Notes under the pieces: model-generated
The model's database searches: none
What the model saw: the letters and a program-made list of their open reading frames with translations, nothing else
What the model was told of the DNA's origin: nothing
Origin: Fusobacterium sp.
Lineage (GTDB): Bacteria; Fusobacteriota; Fusobacteriia; Fusobacteriales; Fusobacteriaceae
Direction: 5' to 3'
DNA length: 64,000 bases
NCBI RefSeq assembly: GCF_032477075.1
Contig: NZ_JAWDXO010000002.1
Span: forward strand, 163,955 to 227,954
Program-made: the position numbers and the translations under genes
Shown: positions 8,465-17,457 of the stretch, in pieces
Layout of the letters: each line of letters starts with the position of its first letter
Numbering within the stretch: position 1 is the stretch's first letter

Positions 8465-9949
8465 TTAAAGACTAACTTTTTTAGTAATTAATAGTAACAA
8501 AGCTATTATTGCTATTACTGTCAATCCTATTGCCAATATTTTTTCTATATTAGTAAAAACATTTTCATTTGATGCTTTATTTTCTTTACGAGCTATATCA
8601 AAAACTAATATTCCAACAGCAAATAGAATACTAGCCATTATTAAATATTTTAAACCAGCTGCATATATAAGCCAAGCTCCATAAATACTTCCTAAAATTC
8701 CTGTAATAAGAGCAGTTTTTTCTTTTATAGTAGTATTTTTAGGAAATTGCCCTTTTGCACACATTTTCCATAAATAAAGAGTTGAAGCTATATAAGCAGG
8801 AAGTATCATAACTCCTGTAATACTCAACATTACATTCCATGCATTGCTAGCAAAATATACAAATATCATTGTTATCTGCATACCTATACTTGATATTAAA
8901 AGAGAGAAAGATGGAGTTCCATTTTTATTTACTTTAGCAAAAATTTTAGGAAAAGTTCCATCTTTAGCACAAGCATATGGAAGTTCTGCTAAAAGCATTG
9001 TCCAAACAAGCCATGAACTTAGTAGTGCAATTATCACTCCAGCATTCATGAACCAGCTTCCCCATTTTCCAACTATATTTGCAAGTATAGACGCAGAAGA
9101 AGGTGGTGCTAGTACTGATAGTTCTCCTTGAGATAAAGTCCCAAATGGAAGCATTGAAATGGCTACATATGACAACCAACATAATAAAAATCCTATCAAG
9201 GTAGCTTTACTTACTGCTGCTTGATTTTCAGCTCTATCTGAAATAACAACTGCTCCCTCTATTCCAATAAAAGCCCATAATGTTACAAGCATTGTACTCT
9301 TTATCTGTCCTCCTAAATTTCCTAAATCTACATCATTAAGAGATTTTATTGTTTCATATCCCCAAAAATTAGTATGAAACATAGAAATTTTAAATACAAA
9401 TAAACACACTAAAATAAATACAGCAATAGGCACTAATTTCGCTATTGTTCCTATTGTATTAATACTAGTTGCCTGACGAACACCAGCCATTATCATAAAA
9501 TACATTAACCATATTAAGATAGAACCTCCAATTATTGATGGAAGATTATTCCCTCCTTTAAAATGTGGTGGAAAGAAATAATTTAAAGAATCCATAAGTA
9601 AAATAGCATAACCTACATTGGCAAATATAGCTGAAAGCCAATATCCCCATGCCATCAAAAATCCCACAAATTTACCAAATCCTAATCTTGCATAACTATA
9701 TATTCCAGATTTAGCATCTGGAACAACTGTTGATAGTACTCTAAAAGTATTAGTTAAAAAATACATTCCTATACCTGTTATTATCCAAGCAATTCCAACA
9801 GCTCCTGCTGATGCAGACTGTGCCATATTTTGTGGAAGATTATAAACACCTCCTCCAATCATAGCACTAATAACAAGACCTGCAAGTGCAATAACACCCA
9901 GCTTTTTAGTGTCATTAGTATTTGATGTACTATTATTTTCAGTACTCAT
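8465..9949 (-). CDS. APC-family amino acid/amine antiporter, probably histidine/histamine
   Basis: A 494-residue integral membrane protein of the basic amino acid/polyamine antiporter group (ArcD/HdcC-like) with about 12-13 membrane segments. Segment 1 carries the substrate-backbone motif SAMIGGGVYNLPQNMA, and segment 6 has WAFIGIEGAVVISDRAE. It is longer than AdiC (about 445 residues) and closer in form to ArcD and HdcC. The short gap to hdcA favours histidine/histamine exchange. The divergent adiA gene makes arginine/agmatine an alternative; one exchanger could also serve both. Ribosome site AAAGGAGG, start ATG. Confidence 0.85.
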   Translation of the reverse strand: MSTENNSTSNTNDTKKLGVIALAGLVISAMIGGGVYNLPQNMAQSASAGAVGIAWIITGIGMYFLTNTFRVLSTVVPDAKSGIYSYARLGFGKFVGFLMAWGYWLSAIFANVGYAILLMDSLNYFFPPHFKGGNNLPSIIGGSILIWLMYFMIMAGVRQATSINTIGTIAKLVPIAVFILVCLFVFKISMFHTNFWGYETIKSLNDVDLGNLGGQIKSTMLVTLWAFIGIEGAVVISDRAENQAAVSKATLIGFLLCWLSYVAISMLPFGTLSQGELSVLAPPSSASILANIVGKWGSWFMNAGVIIALLSSWLVWTMLLAELPYACAKDGTFPKIFAKVNKNGTPSFSLLISSIGMQITMIFVYFASNAWNVMLSITGVMILPAYIASTLYLWKMCAKGQFPKNTTIKEKTALITGILGSIYGAWLIYAAGLKYLIMASILFAVGILVFDIARKENKASNENVFTNIEKILAIGLTVIAIIALLLLITKKVSL

Positions 9950-10021
9950 AGTAATTCCTCCTTTAAAATTTCTTTTTAAACCTTTTATTGTTTCTAAAAT
10001 TGGTATTCTAAAAAATTTATT

Positions 10022-10061
10022 TTTTCCTTTTTTAAATTTTTTTATTTTTTTAAAAGGAAAA
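10022..10061. promoter_or_regulatory. Inverted repeat in the antiporter/adiA divergent region
   Basis: TTTTCCTTTT (10022-10031) and AAAAGGAAAA (10052-10061) form a 10-bp inverted repeat in the 211-base gap between two divergent genes. It could be an operator or a weak hairpin. I could not place a convincing -35/-10 pair for either gene, so regulation, perhaps by pH, stays open. Confidence 0.35.
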
Positions 10062-10160
10062 TTTTTTTTTATGTGTATGACTATGACATGAGAAGTTTAT
10101 GAGAAAAAATTTAAAATACTACATGGACTTAATTTTAAAAATATATTAAGGAGGATTAAA

Positions 10161-12419
10161 ATGAAAAGTTTAGAAGGTCAAAAATATAATATTGTTATTA
10201 TTCAAAACAGCTTTTTAAATGAAGATTCACCTGTAACTAAAAGAATTTCTCTTTTAAAAAATGATTTAAAAGAAAGAGGAATTGAAGTAATAGAAGTGAA
10301 AAATTTCAAGGAAGCAACTGAAGAGATAGCTATTAATAAATCTATAGACTGTATGCTTGTAGATTGGGATATCAATAAAAAATCTATTGAAAAAGAAAAA
10401 GAATTTGTTAATTTAATTACTGTATTACATGAAAGGCAGGAAGGAGTTCCAGTATTTTTATTAGCTGAAAAAGCTGATACTGCATCATCTCTTGATGAAA
10501 GTACATTAAATTCAATTGATGAATATATATGGATATTAGAAAACGATATTAATTTCATTGGAGAACGTATTTCAGAAGAAATAAAACAATATAGAGATGC
10601 TCTTTTACCTCCATTAGCTAAAGCTGTATTCAATTATAATAAAGTTGCTGAATACTCTTGGGCAGCTCCCGGACATCAAGGAGGGGTAGGATTCTTAAAA
10701 ACTGCTATTGGTAAAAAATTCTTTGATTATTATGGAGAAAACCTTTTTAGAACAGATACAGGAATTGAAAGAACAAGTTTAGGTTCTCTATTAGATCATA
10801 CTGGTGCTTTTCTTGAATCAGAAAAAGATATAGCAAGAATATTTGGTTCTGACAGAAGTTATAGTGTATTAGTAGGAACTTCTGGTTCTAACAGAACTGT
10901 TTTCCAAGCATGTCTTACAGATGAAGATACTGCTCTTGTTGACAGAAACTGCCATAAATCTATTGAACAAGGTCTTATTCTTACAGGAGCAAAACCAGTA
11001 TATATGATTCCAACAAGAAATAGATATGGAATAATTGGACCCATTCTTCCTGAACAAATGAAAAAAGAAATTGAATCAGATTCTAAATATGTTGTAGTTA
11101 CTAATTGTACTTATGATGGAGTTTCATATAATGCTGCAAAAGTTGAAGAAATATTCCAAGGAAAAGCAGATTACATCCATTTTGATGAAGCTTGGTATGG
11201 TTATGCAAGATTCAATGAGCTATACAAAGATCATTTTGCTATGAGAGGAAACCCAAAGGATTATAAAAATGAATCTACGATCTTTGCAACTCATTCAACA
11301 CATAAATTATTAAATGCTTTGTCTCAAGCTTCATTTATTCATGTAAGAAATGGTAAAAATCCTATTGATGAAGATAGGTTTAATCAATCATATATGATGC
11401 ATGCTACAACTTCTCCTCTATATGCAATTGCTGTATCAAATGATATTGGTGCTGCAATGATGGATGGAAATTCTGGTAAATCATTAATAAAAGAAGTAAT
11501 AAATGAAGCAGTTGAATTCCGTCAAGAAATTGGAAAATTATATAAAGAATTTATGGCTAAAAATGACTGGTTCTTTAAACCTTGGAATGCTGAAAAAGTA
11601 ATCGATCCTAAAACTAAAAAAGAATATAATTTTGAAGAAGCTCCTATAGAACTTCTTACTACTGAACAAGATTGCTGGGTAATGCATCCAGAAGATAAAT
11701 GGCATGGTTTTGCTGATCTTCCTGAAAATTGGGCAATGTTAGATCCTATTAAAGTCAGCATTCTTGCTCCAGGAATGGGGGATAATGGAGAACTTCTTGA
11801 AAAAGGTGTTCCTGCTGCATTAGTCTCTGCATATTTGGCAAAATATGGTATAGTTCCTACTAGAACAACAGATTTCCAAGTTATGTTCCTATTTTCTATG
11901 GGTATTACAGAAGGAAAATGGAGTACTCTTGTAAATGTACTTCTTTCATTCAAAAAACATTATGATAATAATACTTTATTAAAAGATGTTCTTCCAGAAT
12001 TAGTTGCTGCTCATCCTGAACATTATGGAGAAATGGGATTCCATGATTTAGGAGATGAGATGTTTGCTTATTTAAAAGCTAATAACCCTGGAAAAGTTTT
12101 AAATGAAGCATATTCTACTCTTCCTAAGTCTGAAATGCTACCAAGAGAAGCTTATAATAAAATTGTAAGTCAAGAAGTAGAATTAGTTCCTGCTGATAAA
12201 TTAGTAGGTAGAGTAACAGCCAACTCTGTTATCCCTTATCCACCTGGTATCCCAATGCTTATGTCTGGTGAAAATTTTGGAGATGAAAACAGTCCTCAAA
12301 TTAAATACCTAAAAGCATTATCTCTTTGGGATAAAGCATTCCCAGGATTTGAACATGAAACTGAAGGAACTCATGTAATTGATGGAGTTTACCATGTTCT
12401 TTGTGTAAAAGAAAAATAA
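10161..12419 (+). CDS. adiA: Biodegradative arginine decarboxylase
   Basis: A 752-residue PLP enzyme that makes agmatine from arginine and consumes a cytoplasmic proton. Domain order: N-terminal wing domain (about 1-140), fold-type I PLP core with APGHQGG (169-175), HFDEAWYGYARF near 340-351 and the Schiff-base lysine in FATHSTHKLL (Lys382), then the C-terminal domain. Blocks such as QDCWVMHPEDKWHGF, LDPIKVSILAPGMG, GIVPTRTTDFQ and NSVIPYPPGIPMLMSGENFG match E. coli AdiA much better than LdcI or SpeF, so the arginine assignment is firm. Ribosome site AAGGAGG. It diverges from the antiporter-hdcA pair, and the three form an amine-producing acid-resistance block. Confidence 0.95.
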   Translation: MKSLEGQKYNIVIIQNSFLNEDSPVTKRISLLKNDLKERGIEVIEVKNFKEATEEIAINKSIDCMLVDWDINKKSIEKEKEFVNLITVLHERQEGVPVFLLAEKADTASSLDESTLNSIDEYIWILENDINFIGERISEEIKQYRDALLPPLAKAVFNYNKVAEYSWAAPGHQGGVGFLKTAIGKKFFDYYGENLFRTDTGIERTSLGSLLDHTGAFLESEKDIARIFGSDRSYSVLVGTSGSNRTVFQACLTDEDTALVDRNCHKSIEQGLILTGAKPVYMIPTRNRYGIIGPILPEQMKKEIESDSKYVVVTNCTYDGVSYNAAKVEEIFQGKADYIHFDEAWYGYARFNELYKDHFAMRGNPKDYKNESTIFATHSTHKLLNALSQASFIHVRNGKNPIDEDRFNQSYMMHATTSPLYAIAVSNDIGAAMMDGNSGKSLIKEVINEAVEFRQEIGKLYKEFMAKNDWFFKPWNAEKVIDPKTKKEYNFEEAPIELLTTEQDCWVMHPEDKWHGFADLPENWAMLDPIKVSILAPGMGDNGELLEKGVPAALVSAYLAKYGIVPTRTTDFQVMFLFSMGITEGKWSTLVNVLLSFKKHYDNNTLLKDVLPELVAAHPEHYGEMGFHDLGDEMFAYLKANNPGKVLNEAYSTLPKSEMLPREAYNKIVSQEVELVPADKLVGRVTANSVIPYPPGIPMLMSGENFGDENSPQIKYLKALSLWDKAFPGFEHETEGTHVIDGVYHVLCVKEK

Positions 12420-12447
12420 TATAATATTTAGTTTTCTAGTAAAAATT

Positions 12448-12485
12448 AAAGTACACCCTGAATATTTAAGGTGTACTTTTTTTAA
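12448..12485 (+). terminator. Terminator after adiA
   Basis: Perfect 10-bp stem AAAGTACACC (12448-12457) / GGTGTACTTT (12470-12479) followed by a T-run. It lies 29 bases after the adiA stop. Confidence 0.93.
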
Positions 12486-12486
12486 T

Positions 12487-13382
12487 TTATACTTTTTTTT
12501 GACTTATGGCAAGAGATACTATCACTAAAAACATAGCTGTTATTTGAATAAGTGTAATTTTTTCTTTCAATATTAAGAATTAAAGTATTATCGAAAAAAT
12601 TGGAATTAAATTAGTGTACATAGAAGCTTTTATTGGACCTATTTTTTTATTCCCTGCTGCTGCAGCATAAAAGCAGCTAATGATGAAAATATTCCCATAT
12701 ATATCAGTGATCCTTTTGCTTTTAAAGATACTTCTCCTATTTTATACATATCCCTTTCTACATATAAGGCTGGTGATAGAATTAAAGCTGTAAAAATAAA
12801 TAAAAATGTTAATATTTTAGTTGGTGAATATTTTTTTAAAACCTTTTTTGAACCTATTATATATACACTATTTGATATTACTGCTCCCAGTATTATTAAA
12901 TCTCCTGCATTAAGATGAATAGATAAAAGAAAATCAATATTTCCATTAGTTAGCAAAAGTATTATGCCACTAATTGAGAGTACCATTGCTGCAACATTTT
13001 TAATATTTATCTTTTCTTTAAAAAATAATACACTTATTAAATAAACTATTATAGGAGTAGTACTGGATATTATTGCAGTACTAACTGGAGAAGTCATTCC
13101 TATTCCTTTAAAGAATAATACTCCGTTTAAAACTATTCCTAAAAATGATAAGAATAAAAAATATAATATATCTCTGCTTTCAATATCAAATTCTTTTTCC
13201 TTGAAATAGTGTATTATTCCCATTCCAAGACCTGCCAATAAATATCTTATTGAAGTCAATATCATAGGCGGCATTTCTGCTGAACAAAATTTACCTACAA
13301 TTAAACCTAAAGCCCAAAAAAATGTTGCCCCAAATAGATAAAAATTTTCTTTCTTCATCATTTTAACTTCTTTTATATTCAT
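12487..13382 (-). pseudogene. EamA/DMT-family transporter, decayed
   Basis: A 10-TM drug/metabolite-type permease with two lesions. The open frame ends at 12639 after LQQQGIKK. Here a run of seven A on the coding strand (12642-12648) is one base short of what would continue into IGPIKASMYTNLIPIF. Past the shift, the restored frame meets a TAA at 12580-12582 where a Ser codon is expected (SIIL-stop-FLILKEK), then runs on to a natural stop at 12487. The restored length, about 298 residues, is normal for the family. Two independent lesions argue for true loss. The upstream ATG at 13382 has only a distant ribosome site (GAGGAG about 20 bases away). The gene follows the APC permease gene by 24 bases. 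Confidence 0.87.
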
Positions 13383-13406
13383 ATGCTTTTTTATATTAAT
13401 TCTCCT

Positions 13407-14759
13407 CTATTGTTCTTCATAACTTATTTCCATGTCAACTTTACCACTTTTTTCACGAAAATATCCGAAAAGAAGTGCAATAACACATACTAACAAATTC
13501 AATCCCATTTTTGACCATGTCATAGTACGAAGACTCATATAAGCACCAAATATACTTGCTAAAGTTCCAACAATTGTCCAGAACCATAATACTCCAGTTG
13601 TTGTATGCCAACGTGATTTGCTCCATTCGTTAGGTATAACCTGTGGCAGACGAAATACAAATACTGCTAGTAATACATCCATCACATTAGAAGCAAAAAC
13701 TGCTGTTCCTGAAATAGTATTCATATTGAAGTTAAAAATTAAAGGTAACAATCCCACTAAGTAGAAAAATAATATTAAATTATGAGGAGTTTTATATTTA
13801 GAATTTATAGCTCCTAATTTTTTAGGAAGCCATCCATCTATACAACCTTGAAGCAATGGTTTTGTACACCAACCCATTTGAGCATTTAAAGTAGTTAAAA
13901 GGGCAAACATTGCTCCTCCAATCAAGAAAAATACATATAATGGACCTGGTAAAATTTTAGAAGCCACCAGAGATAATGGCTGCCCCATAACATCTCCTAT
14001 AGGAAGAATCCCTGTTGCAACTATTGCCATAAAAGCATAGAATACAGCTACAACCACTGTAGAAACAATTATAACAAATGGCATATCTTTTGTTGGATCT
14101 TTTGCTTCAGCAGAAAAATTGATAATATTTTGAGCTCCACCACATGCAAAAGTTAATATCGCTGCTGCACTGCAGAATCCCAATGATCCATCTGTAAACA
14201 TTCCTTCTGGCTTCATATACTCTACATAATTAACTTTAAATATTCCAAATGCTGTAAAAATAGCTAAGGCTAGCATCAGACATACAACTAATAACTGCTG
14301 TACTCTAGCTGCATTTTTAACTCCAACAAGATTAACTCCTGTTACTATTGTTAAAACTACTATTGCAACAATTTGAATATTTATTCCATGAACAGCCTGC
14401 TCAAAATACTGTCCAATTGATAGAGCATACATAGACAAAGAAATATTACTTAAAATATGAATGATTAAATAAGCTCCAGCAAGTACATTAGTAGATAATA
14501 ATGCAATATAGGTATAACTACCTCCACGCATACGAATAGAACCTAATACAAAAAGTCTGGGAGCCAACTTTAATAATGTAAGAACTGCTGCTATTGCAAA
14601 TGCAAAACTTGCAGAACGCCCAGTTAATCCTATTGCTTGTGGTAAAAGTGAAAAAATTCCAGCTCCAATAATCTGTCCTACAGCAATTGCAAAAAAATCT
14701 TTTTTACCTAAGACTCTATCAAGATCTTTTGTACTGCTAATGGTTTTTGAACTACTCAT
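13407..14759 (-). CDS. APC-family amino acid permease
   Basis: A 450-residue membrane protein with about 12 membrane segments. Segment 1 shows the APC hallmark GQIIGAGIFSLLPQAIG, and segment 6 has ILTFACGGAQNIINFSAEAKDP. Substrate is not evident. It is the middle gene of the patB-permease-EamA run (26 bases after patB), and import of a sulfur amino acid for the PatB lyase is a reasonable guess. Start ATG with AGAGGGG upstream. It is a different subgroup from the antiporter at 8465-9949. Confidence 0.85.
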   Translation of the reverse strand: MSSSKTISSTKDLDRVLGKKDFFAIAVGQIIGAGIFSLLPQAIGLTGRSASFAFAIAAVLTLLKLAPRLFVLGSIRMRGGSYTYIALLSTNVLAGAYLIIHILSNISLSMYALSIGQYFEQAVHGINIQIVAIVVLTIVTGVNLVGVKNAARVQQLLVVCLMLALAIFTAFGIFKVNYVEYMKPEGMFTDGSLGFCSAAAILTFACGGAQNIINFSAEAKDPTKDMPFVIIVSTVVVAVFYAFMAIVATGILPIGDVMGQPLSLVASKILPGPLYVFFLIGGAMFALLTTLNAQMGWCTKPLLQGCIDGWLPKKLGAINSKYKTPHNLILFFYLVGLLPLIFNFNMNTISGTAVFASNVMDVLLAVFVFRLPQVIPNEWSKSRWHTTTGVLWFWTIVGTLASIFGAYMSLRTMTWSKMGLNLLVCVIALLFGYFREKSGKVDMEISYEEQ

Positions 14760-14785
14760 CTTAATCCCCTCTTTTTATTTTAAAA

Positions 14786-15979
14786 TTATTTAACAGTCAA
14801 AGCAGAAACTAACCCATTAACTGCTTTTTCCACCCATTCTGGAGTTGTTGCCAAATTGAGTCTGATAAATCCTTCTCCACCTTTTCCAAACCAATCTCCA
14901 TAGTCTACTGCTAGTCTAGCCTTAGTTTGTATAAACTCTTTCATTCCACTTTCATTAGTTTTTCCAATATAAGCACTTAAATCCAACCATGCCAAATAAG
15001 TCCCTTCCAATGGACTCAACTTAGCTTCTGGCAATTCTTTAGATAAACGAGTTTTTATATATTCATAATTATCTCTGATAATTTCTATAACAGTATCAAG
15101 CCATTCTCTTCCATGTGTATAAGCAGCTTCTATAGCATAATATCCCAGCATATTTCCTGTATCTTCATGAAGAGTAACCATTAATTCATCAAATTGTTTA
15201 CGAAGTTCCTCTCCTGGTATAATAACAAAAGAATTTTTCATTCCAGCTAAATTAAATGTTTTTGAAGCAGCTGTTAAGACAATCATAATATCAGCATATT
15301 TTTCTTTTGATACTATAGCTGAAGGAATATGAGGATGATTACCTATAATTAAATCATGATGTATTTCATCACTTATAACTTTAACATTATGTTTTTTGCA
15401 AATAACAAAAAGTTTATCTAATTCTTCTTCTCTCCAAACACGTCCAACTGGATTATGTGGACTGCATAAAATATATAATTTAACATTGTTTTCAACTATT
15501 TTTCTTTCAAAATCATCAAAATCTATTGTATAAACCCCATTAGTATTTACTAATTCGCTATATATCAATTTTCTTCCAACATCTTCTATTGCATGATGAA
15601 ATGGATAGTATACTGGCATGTTTATAATTATAGCATCATCTTTTTTTGTCAGCATATTAACACACCAGAAAATACCAGTTACAACTCCAGGAGTAAAACG
15701 AATCCAATCTTTTTTTAATTCCCAGTTGTGATATTTTTTTTCCCAGTTTATAAAAGATTCATAATATTCATTTCTAGTAAGTGAATAACCAAATATTCCA
15801 AAATCAATCTTATTGTGAAGTGCCTCTATAACTTCTTTTGGAGCTTTAAAATCCATATCTGCTACCCACATAGATATCAAGTCAGAATCTCCATATTTGT
15901 CTTTTAAGATATCCCATTTTGAACAATTGGTATTATGACGATCTGGACAATTTTCTTTTAAAAATTTTTCTTTTTCCAT
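14786..15979 (-). CDS. MalY/PatB-type aminotransferase, C-S lyase
   Basis: A 397-residue fold-type I PLP enzyme. Family marks are WVADMDFKAPKEVIEAL near the start, FGIFGYSL, CSPHNPVGRVWREEEL, ISDEIHHDLI and the PLP lysine in TAASKTFNLAG. PatB/MalY members cleave cystathionine or cysteine to pyruvate, ammonia and a thiol or H2S; aminotransfer is secondary. In a fusobacterium, H2S release from cysteine is a likely outcome. It is first in a three-gene unit with an APC permease and the EamA pseudogene, transcribed away from a MarR regulator. Start ATG after AAGGAGG. Confidence 0.88.
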   Translation of the reverse strand: MEKEKFLKENCPDRHNTNCSKWDILKDKYGDSDLISMWVADMDFKAPKEVIEALHNKIDFGIFGYSLTRNEYYESFINWEKKYHNWELKKDWIRFTPGVVTGIFWCVNMLTKKDDAIIINMPVYYPFHHAIEDVGRKLIYSELVNTNGVYTIDFDDFERKIVENNVKLYILCSPHNPVGRVWREEELDKLFVICKKHNVKVISDEIHHDLIIGNHPHIPSAIVSKEKYADIMIVLTAASKTFNLAGMKNSFVIIPGEELRKQFDELMVTLHEDTGNMLGYYAIEAAYTHGREWLDTVIEIIRDNYEYIKTRLSKELPEAKLSPLEGTYLAWLDLSAYIGKTNESGMKEFIQTKARLAVDYGDWFGKGGEGFIRLNLATTPEWVEKAVNGLVSALTVK

Positions 15980-15997
15980 ATTAATTCCTCCTTAAAA

Positions 15998-16058
15998 ATA
16001 GTTTAAATACTAAACTATATTATGGTTCGATTATAATACAAACACTCAAAAAAATCAA
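15998..16058 (-). promoter_or_regulatory. patB promoter with MarR-type operator
   Basis: On the minus strand, -35 TTGATT (16053-16058), a 17-base spacer and -10 TATAAT (16030-16035). About five bases after the expected transcription start lies a perfect palindrome ATAGTTTA-AATAC-TAAACTAT (15998-16018). A repressor bound there would block the patB unit. The divergent marR-type gene is the obvious candidate. Confidence 0.75.
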
Positions 16059-16168
16059 TAATAATCTTAATTTTTAAATATCTTTTTTAAATATTTATAT
16101 TATAATATTTTAATGATTAAATAATTTTATATTTTTAAAGATATAGACAAAGATTTTTTTTTATTATA

Positions 16169-16220
16169 TACTACATAGTAGTAAGCTTTATTTTAAAAAA
16201 TAGTTTAATAGTTAAAATAT
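16169..16220 (+). promoter_or_regulatory. Operator-like repeats upstream of the marR-type gene
   Basis: Two elements lie in the marR-side leader. TACTAC-ATA-GTAGTA (16169-16183) is a perfect palindrome. TAGTTTAATAGTTAAAATA (about 16201-16219) repeats one arm of the patB operator (TAGTTTA) with an imperfect second arm. Autoregulation is the simple reading. I see no clear -35/-10 for the gene. Confidence 0.5.
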
Positions 16221-16248
16221 TGATTATAAAAGAAAGGACAGAGATAAA

Positions 16249-16743
16249 TTGAAATATAAAAAAGAACCTAGTGCAGAGCTTTTTCAAATGATGAAAGAAC
16301 GTATTAACCATATTTATAATTTTGTAAAATTATATAATGATTATACGAATACTCCACATGACTATGGAACTGGTGATAAAATAAATATGTTAGGAATACA
16401 TATTCTTACTGATATCGAAGAAAATCCTAAAATTACAGTTACTGAATTAGCTTCTAAATGGTACAGAACTAAAGGTGGAATTTCTCAAATTATAAAAATG
16501 TTGGAAGAAAGGGGATATATTTTTAAAGAAAAAGTAGAAACAAATAAAAAAATTTTTCATTTGTATCCAACTCCAAAAGGAACAGAATTAAGTTTAGCCC
16601 ATAAAATGTATGATTTAAAAAATCTAAATCATACACTTGAATATCTTCTTGAGCATTGTACAGAAGAGGAATTGTATGCTTTTCACAAAGTTATTGATTG
16701 CTATATTAAAATATTAAGCAATAACCAGATTCAAGATAAATAA
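16249..16743 (+). CDS. MarR-family transcriptional regulator
   Basis: A 164-residue winged-helix repressor. The DNA-binding core reads ITVTELASKWYRTKGGISQIIKMLEERGYI, followed by the wing with KKIFHLYPTPKGTELS. It starts at a TTG (16249) with AAAGGA about ten bases upstream; no ATG gives a better start. It faces the patB-permease unit, and a shared TAGTTTA half-site occurs on both sides of the gap, so it probably controls that unit and itself. The ligand is unknown; a thiol or sulfur amino acid would fit the targets. Confidence 0.85.
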   Translation: MKYKKEPSAELFQMMKERINHIYNFVKLYNDYTNTPHDYGTGDKINMLGIHILTDIEENPKITVTELASKWYRTKGGISQIIKMLEERGYIFKEKVETNKKIFHLYPTPKGTELSLAHKMYDLKNLNHTLEYLLEHCTEEELYAFHKVIDCYIKILSNNQIQDK

Positions 16744-16758
16744 TTATTTTTTAAAAGT

Positions 16759-16790
16759 AAAGAGGTCGAAATTAATCAACCTCTTTTTAT
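16759..16790. terminator. Bidirectional terminator
   Basis: Stem AAAGAGGT (16759-16766) / ACCTCTTT (16779-16786) with flanking T-runs on both strands. It serves the marR-type gene and overlaps the stop of the convergent CAT-like gene. Confidence 0.8.
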
Positions 16791-17440
16791 ATATTCAGCC
16801 AGTTTTCTATATCTAAAACTATTTCCTGAATATCATTTATTAGCTTACATGTATGGTATCCATCAGCTACTGCATGAGCAACAAATACAGAAAATGGAAG
16901 CAATGTTTTTTTATCTTTTTTGTAATATTTACCAAATACAGTTACAGGAAAAAGCATATTTGACTCACTGTAAGTATCATTACTATATCCTGTAAAACTT
17001 AACCATGGAATTGATGAAACTGGAGAAAAGTTACCAGGTCGTTCAGGTTTACTTTTTATTCCTTTTATATCTTTATATTTTTCCATATCTTTCACAACAT
17101 TGGAATAAAAAATAGAAAAAACTTCTGAGTATTCACTCCATATGTCTGAAAAAGTTTTATCATCTTTATGAAAAATAGTATAAGATGGATTACAGTAATC
17201 CCAATAACCTAAATTTCCATCTTTATCATAGCTCATTCTAAATTCTTTATTTTCATTGATTCCTCTCATAACTGCATAAATAAGTACTGGATAAAGTTTT
17301 AAGTTCTTTTCTTTTACTAATTCCAAAAGTTTTGTTATATCCATATCTATATTGAGATTATACTTAGATTTTATAAAATTTATATAATAATAGTAATATT
17401 CCTTTCTCTCCCAAGTATCAATATTTATTTTATGAAACAT
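16787..17440 (-). CDS. Chloramphenicol acetyltransferase-like (CatA fold) protein
   Basis: A 217-residue type-A CAT-like protein of normal length. SSIPWLSFTGYS matches the CAT core, and the C-terminal catalytic motif is VAHAVADGYH. The catalytic His (189) and structural Asp (193) of HxxxDG are kept; the first His of the usual HH pair is Ala. Such proteins transfer acetyl from acetyl-CoA to a hydroxyl, and chromosomal relatives often do not give chloramphenicol resistance. It follows the AlkD-like gene by 17 bases with GGGAGG before the ATG, so the two are cotranscribed. Resistance cannot be claimed from sequence. Confidence 0.8.
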   Translation of the reverse strand: MFHKINIDTWERKEYYYYYINFIKSKYNLNIDMDITKLLELVKEKNLKLYPVLIYAVMRGINENKEFRMSYDKDGNLGYWDYCNPSYTIFHKDDKTFSDIWSEYSEVFSIFYSNVVKDMEKYKDIKGIKSKPERPGNFSPVSSIPWLSFTGYSNDTYSESNMLFPVTVFGKYYKKDKKTLLPFSVFVAHAVADGYHTCKLINDIQEIVLDIENWLNI

Positions 17441-17457
17441 ATTGTTACCTCCCAGAA

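Noticed and set aside
9909..10091. 60-codon plus-strand frame across the antiporter start.
   Set aside because: Antisense to the antiporter start, Phe/Lys-rich from A/T runs, no ribosome site.
16787..17440. Calling the CAT-like gene a chloramphenicol resistance gene.
   Set aside because: The motif is altered in one His and chromosomal relatives often lack this activity; sequence alone does not support resistance.
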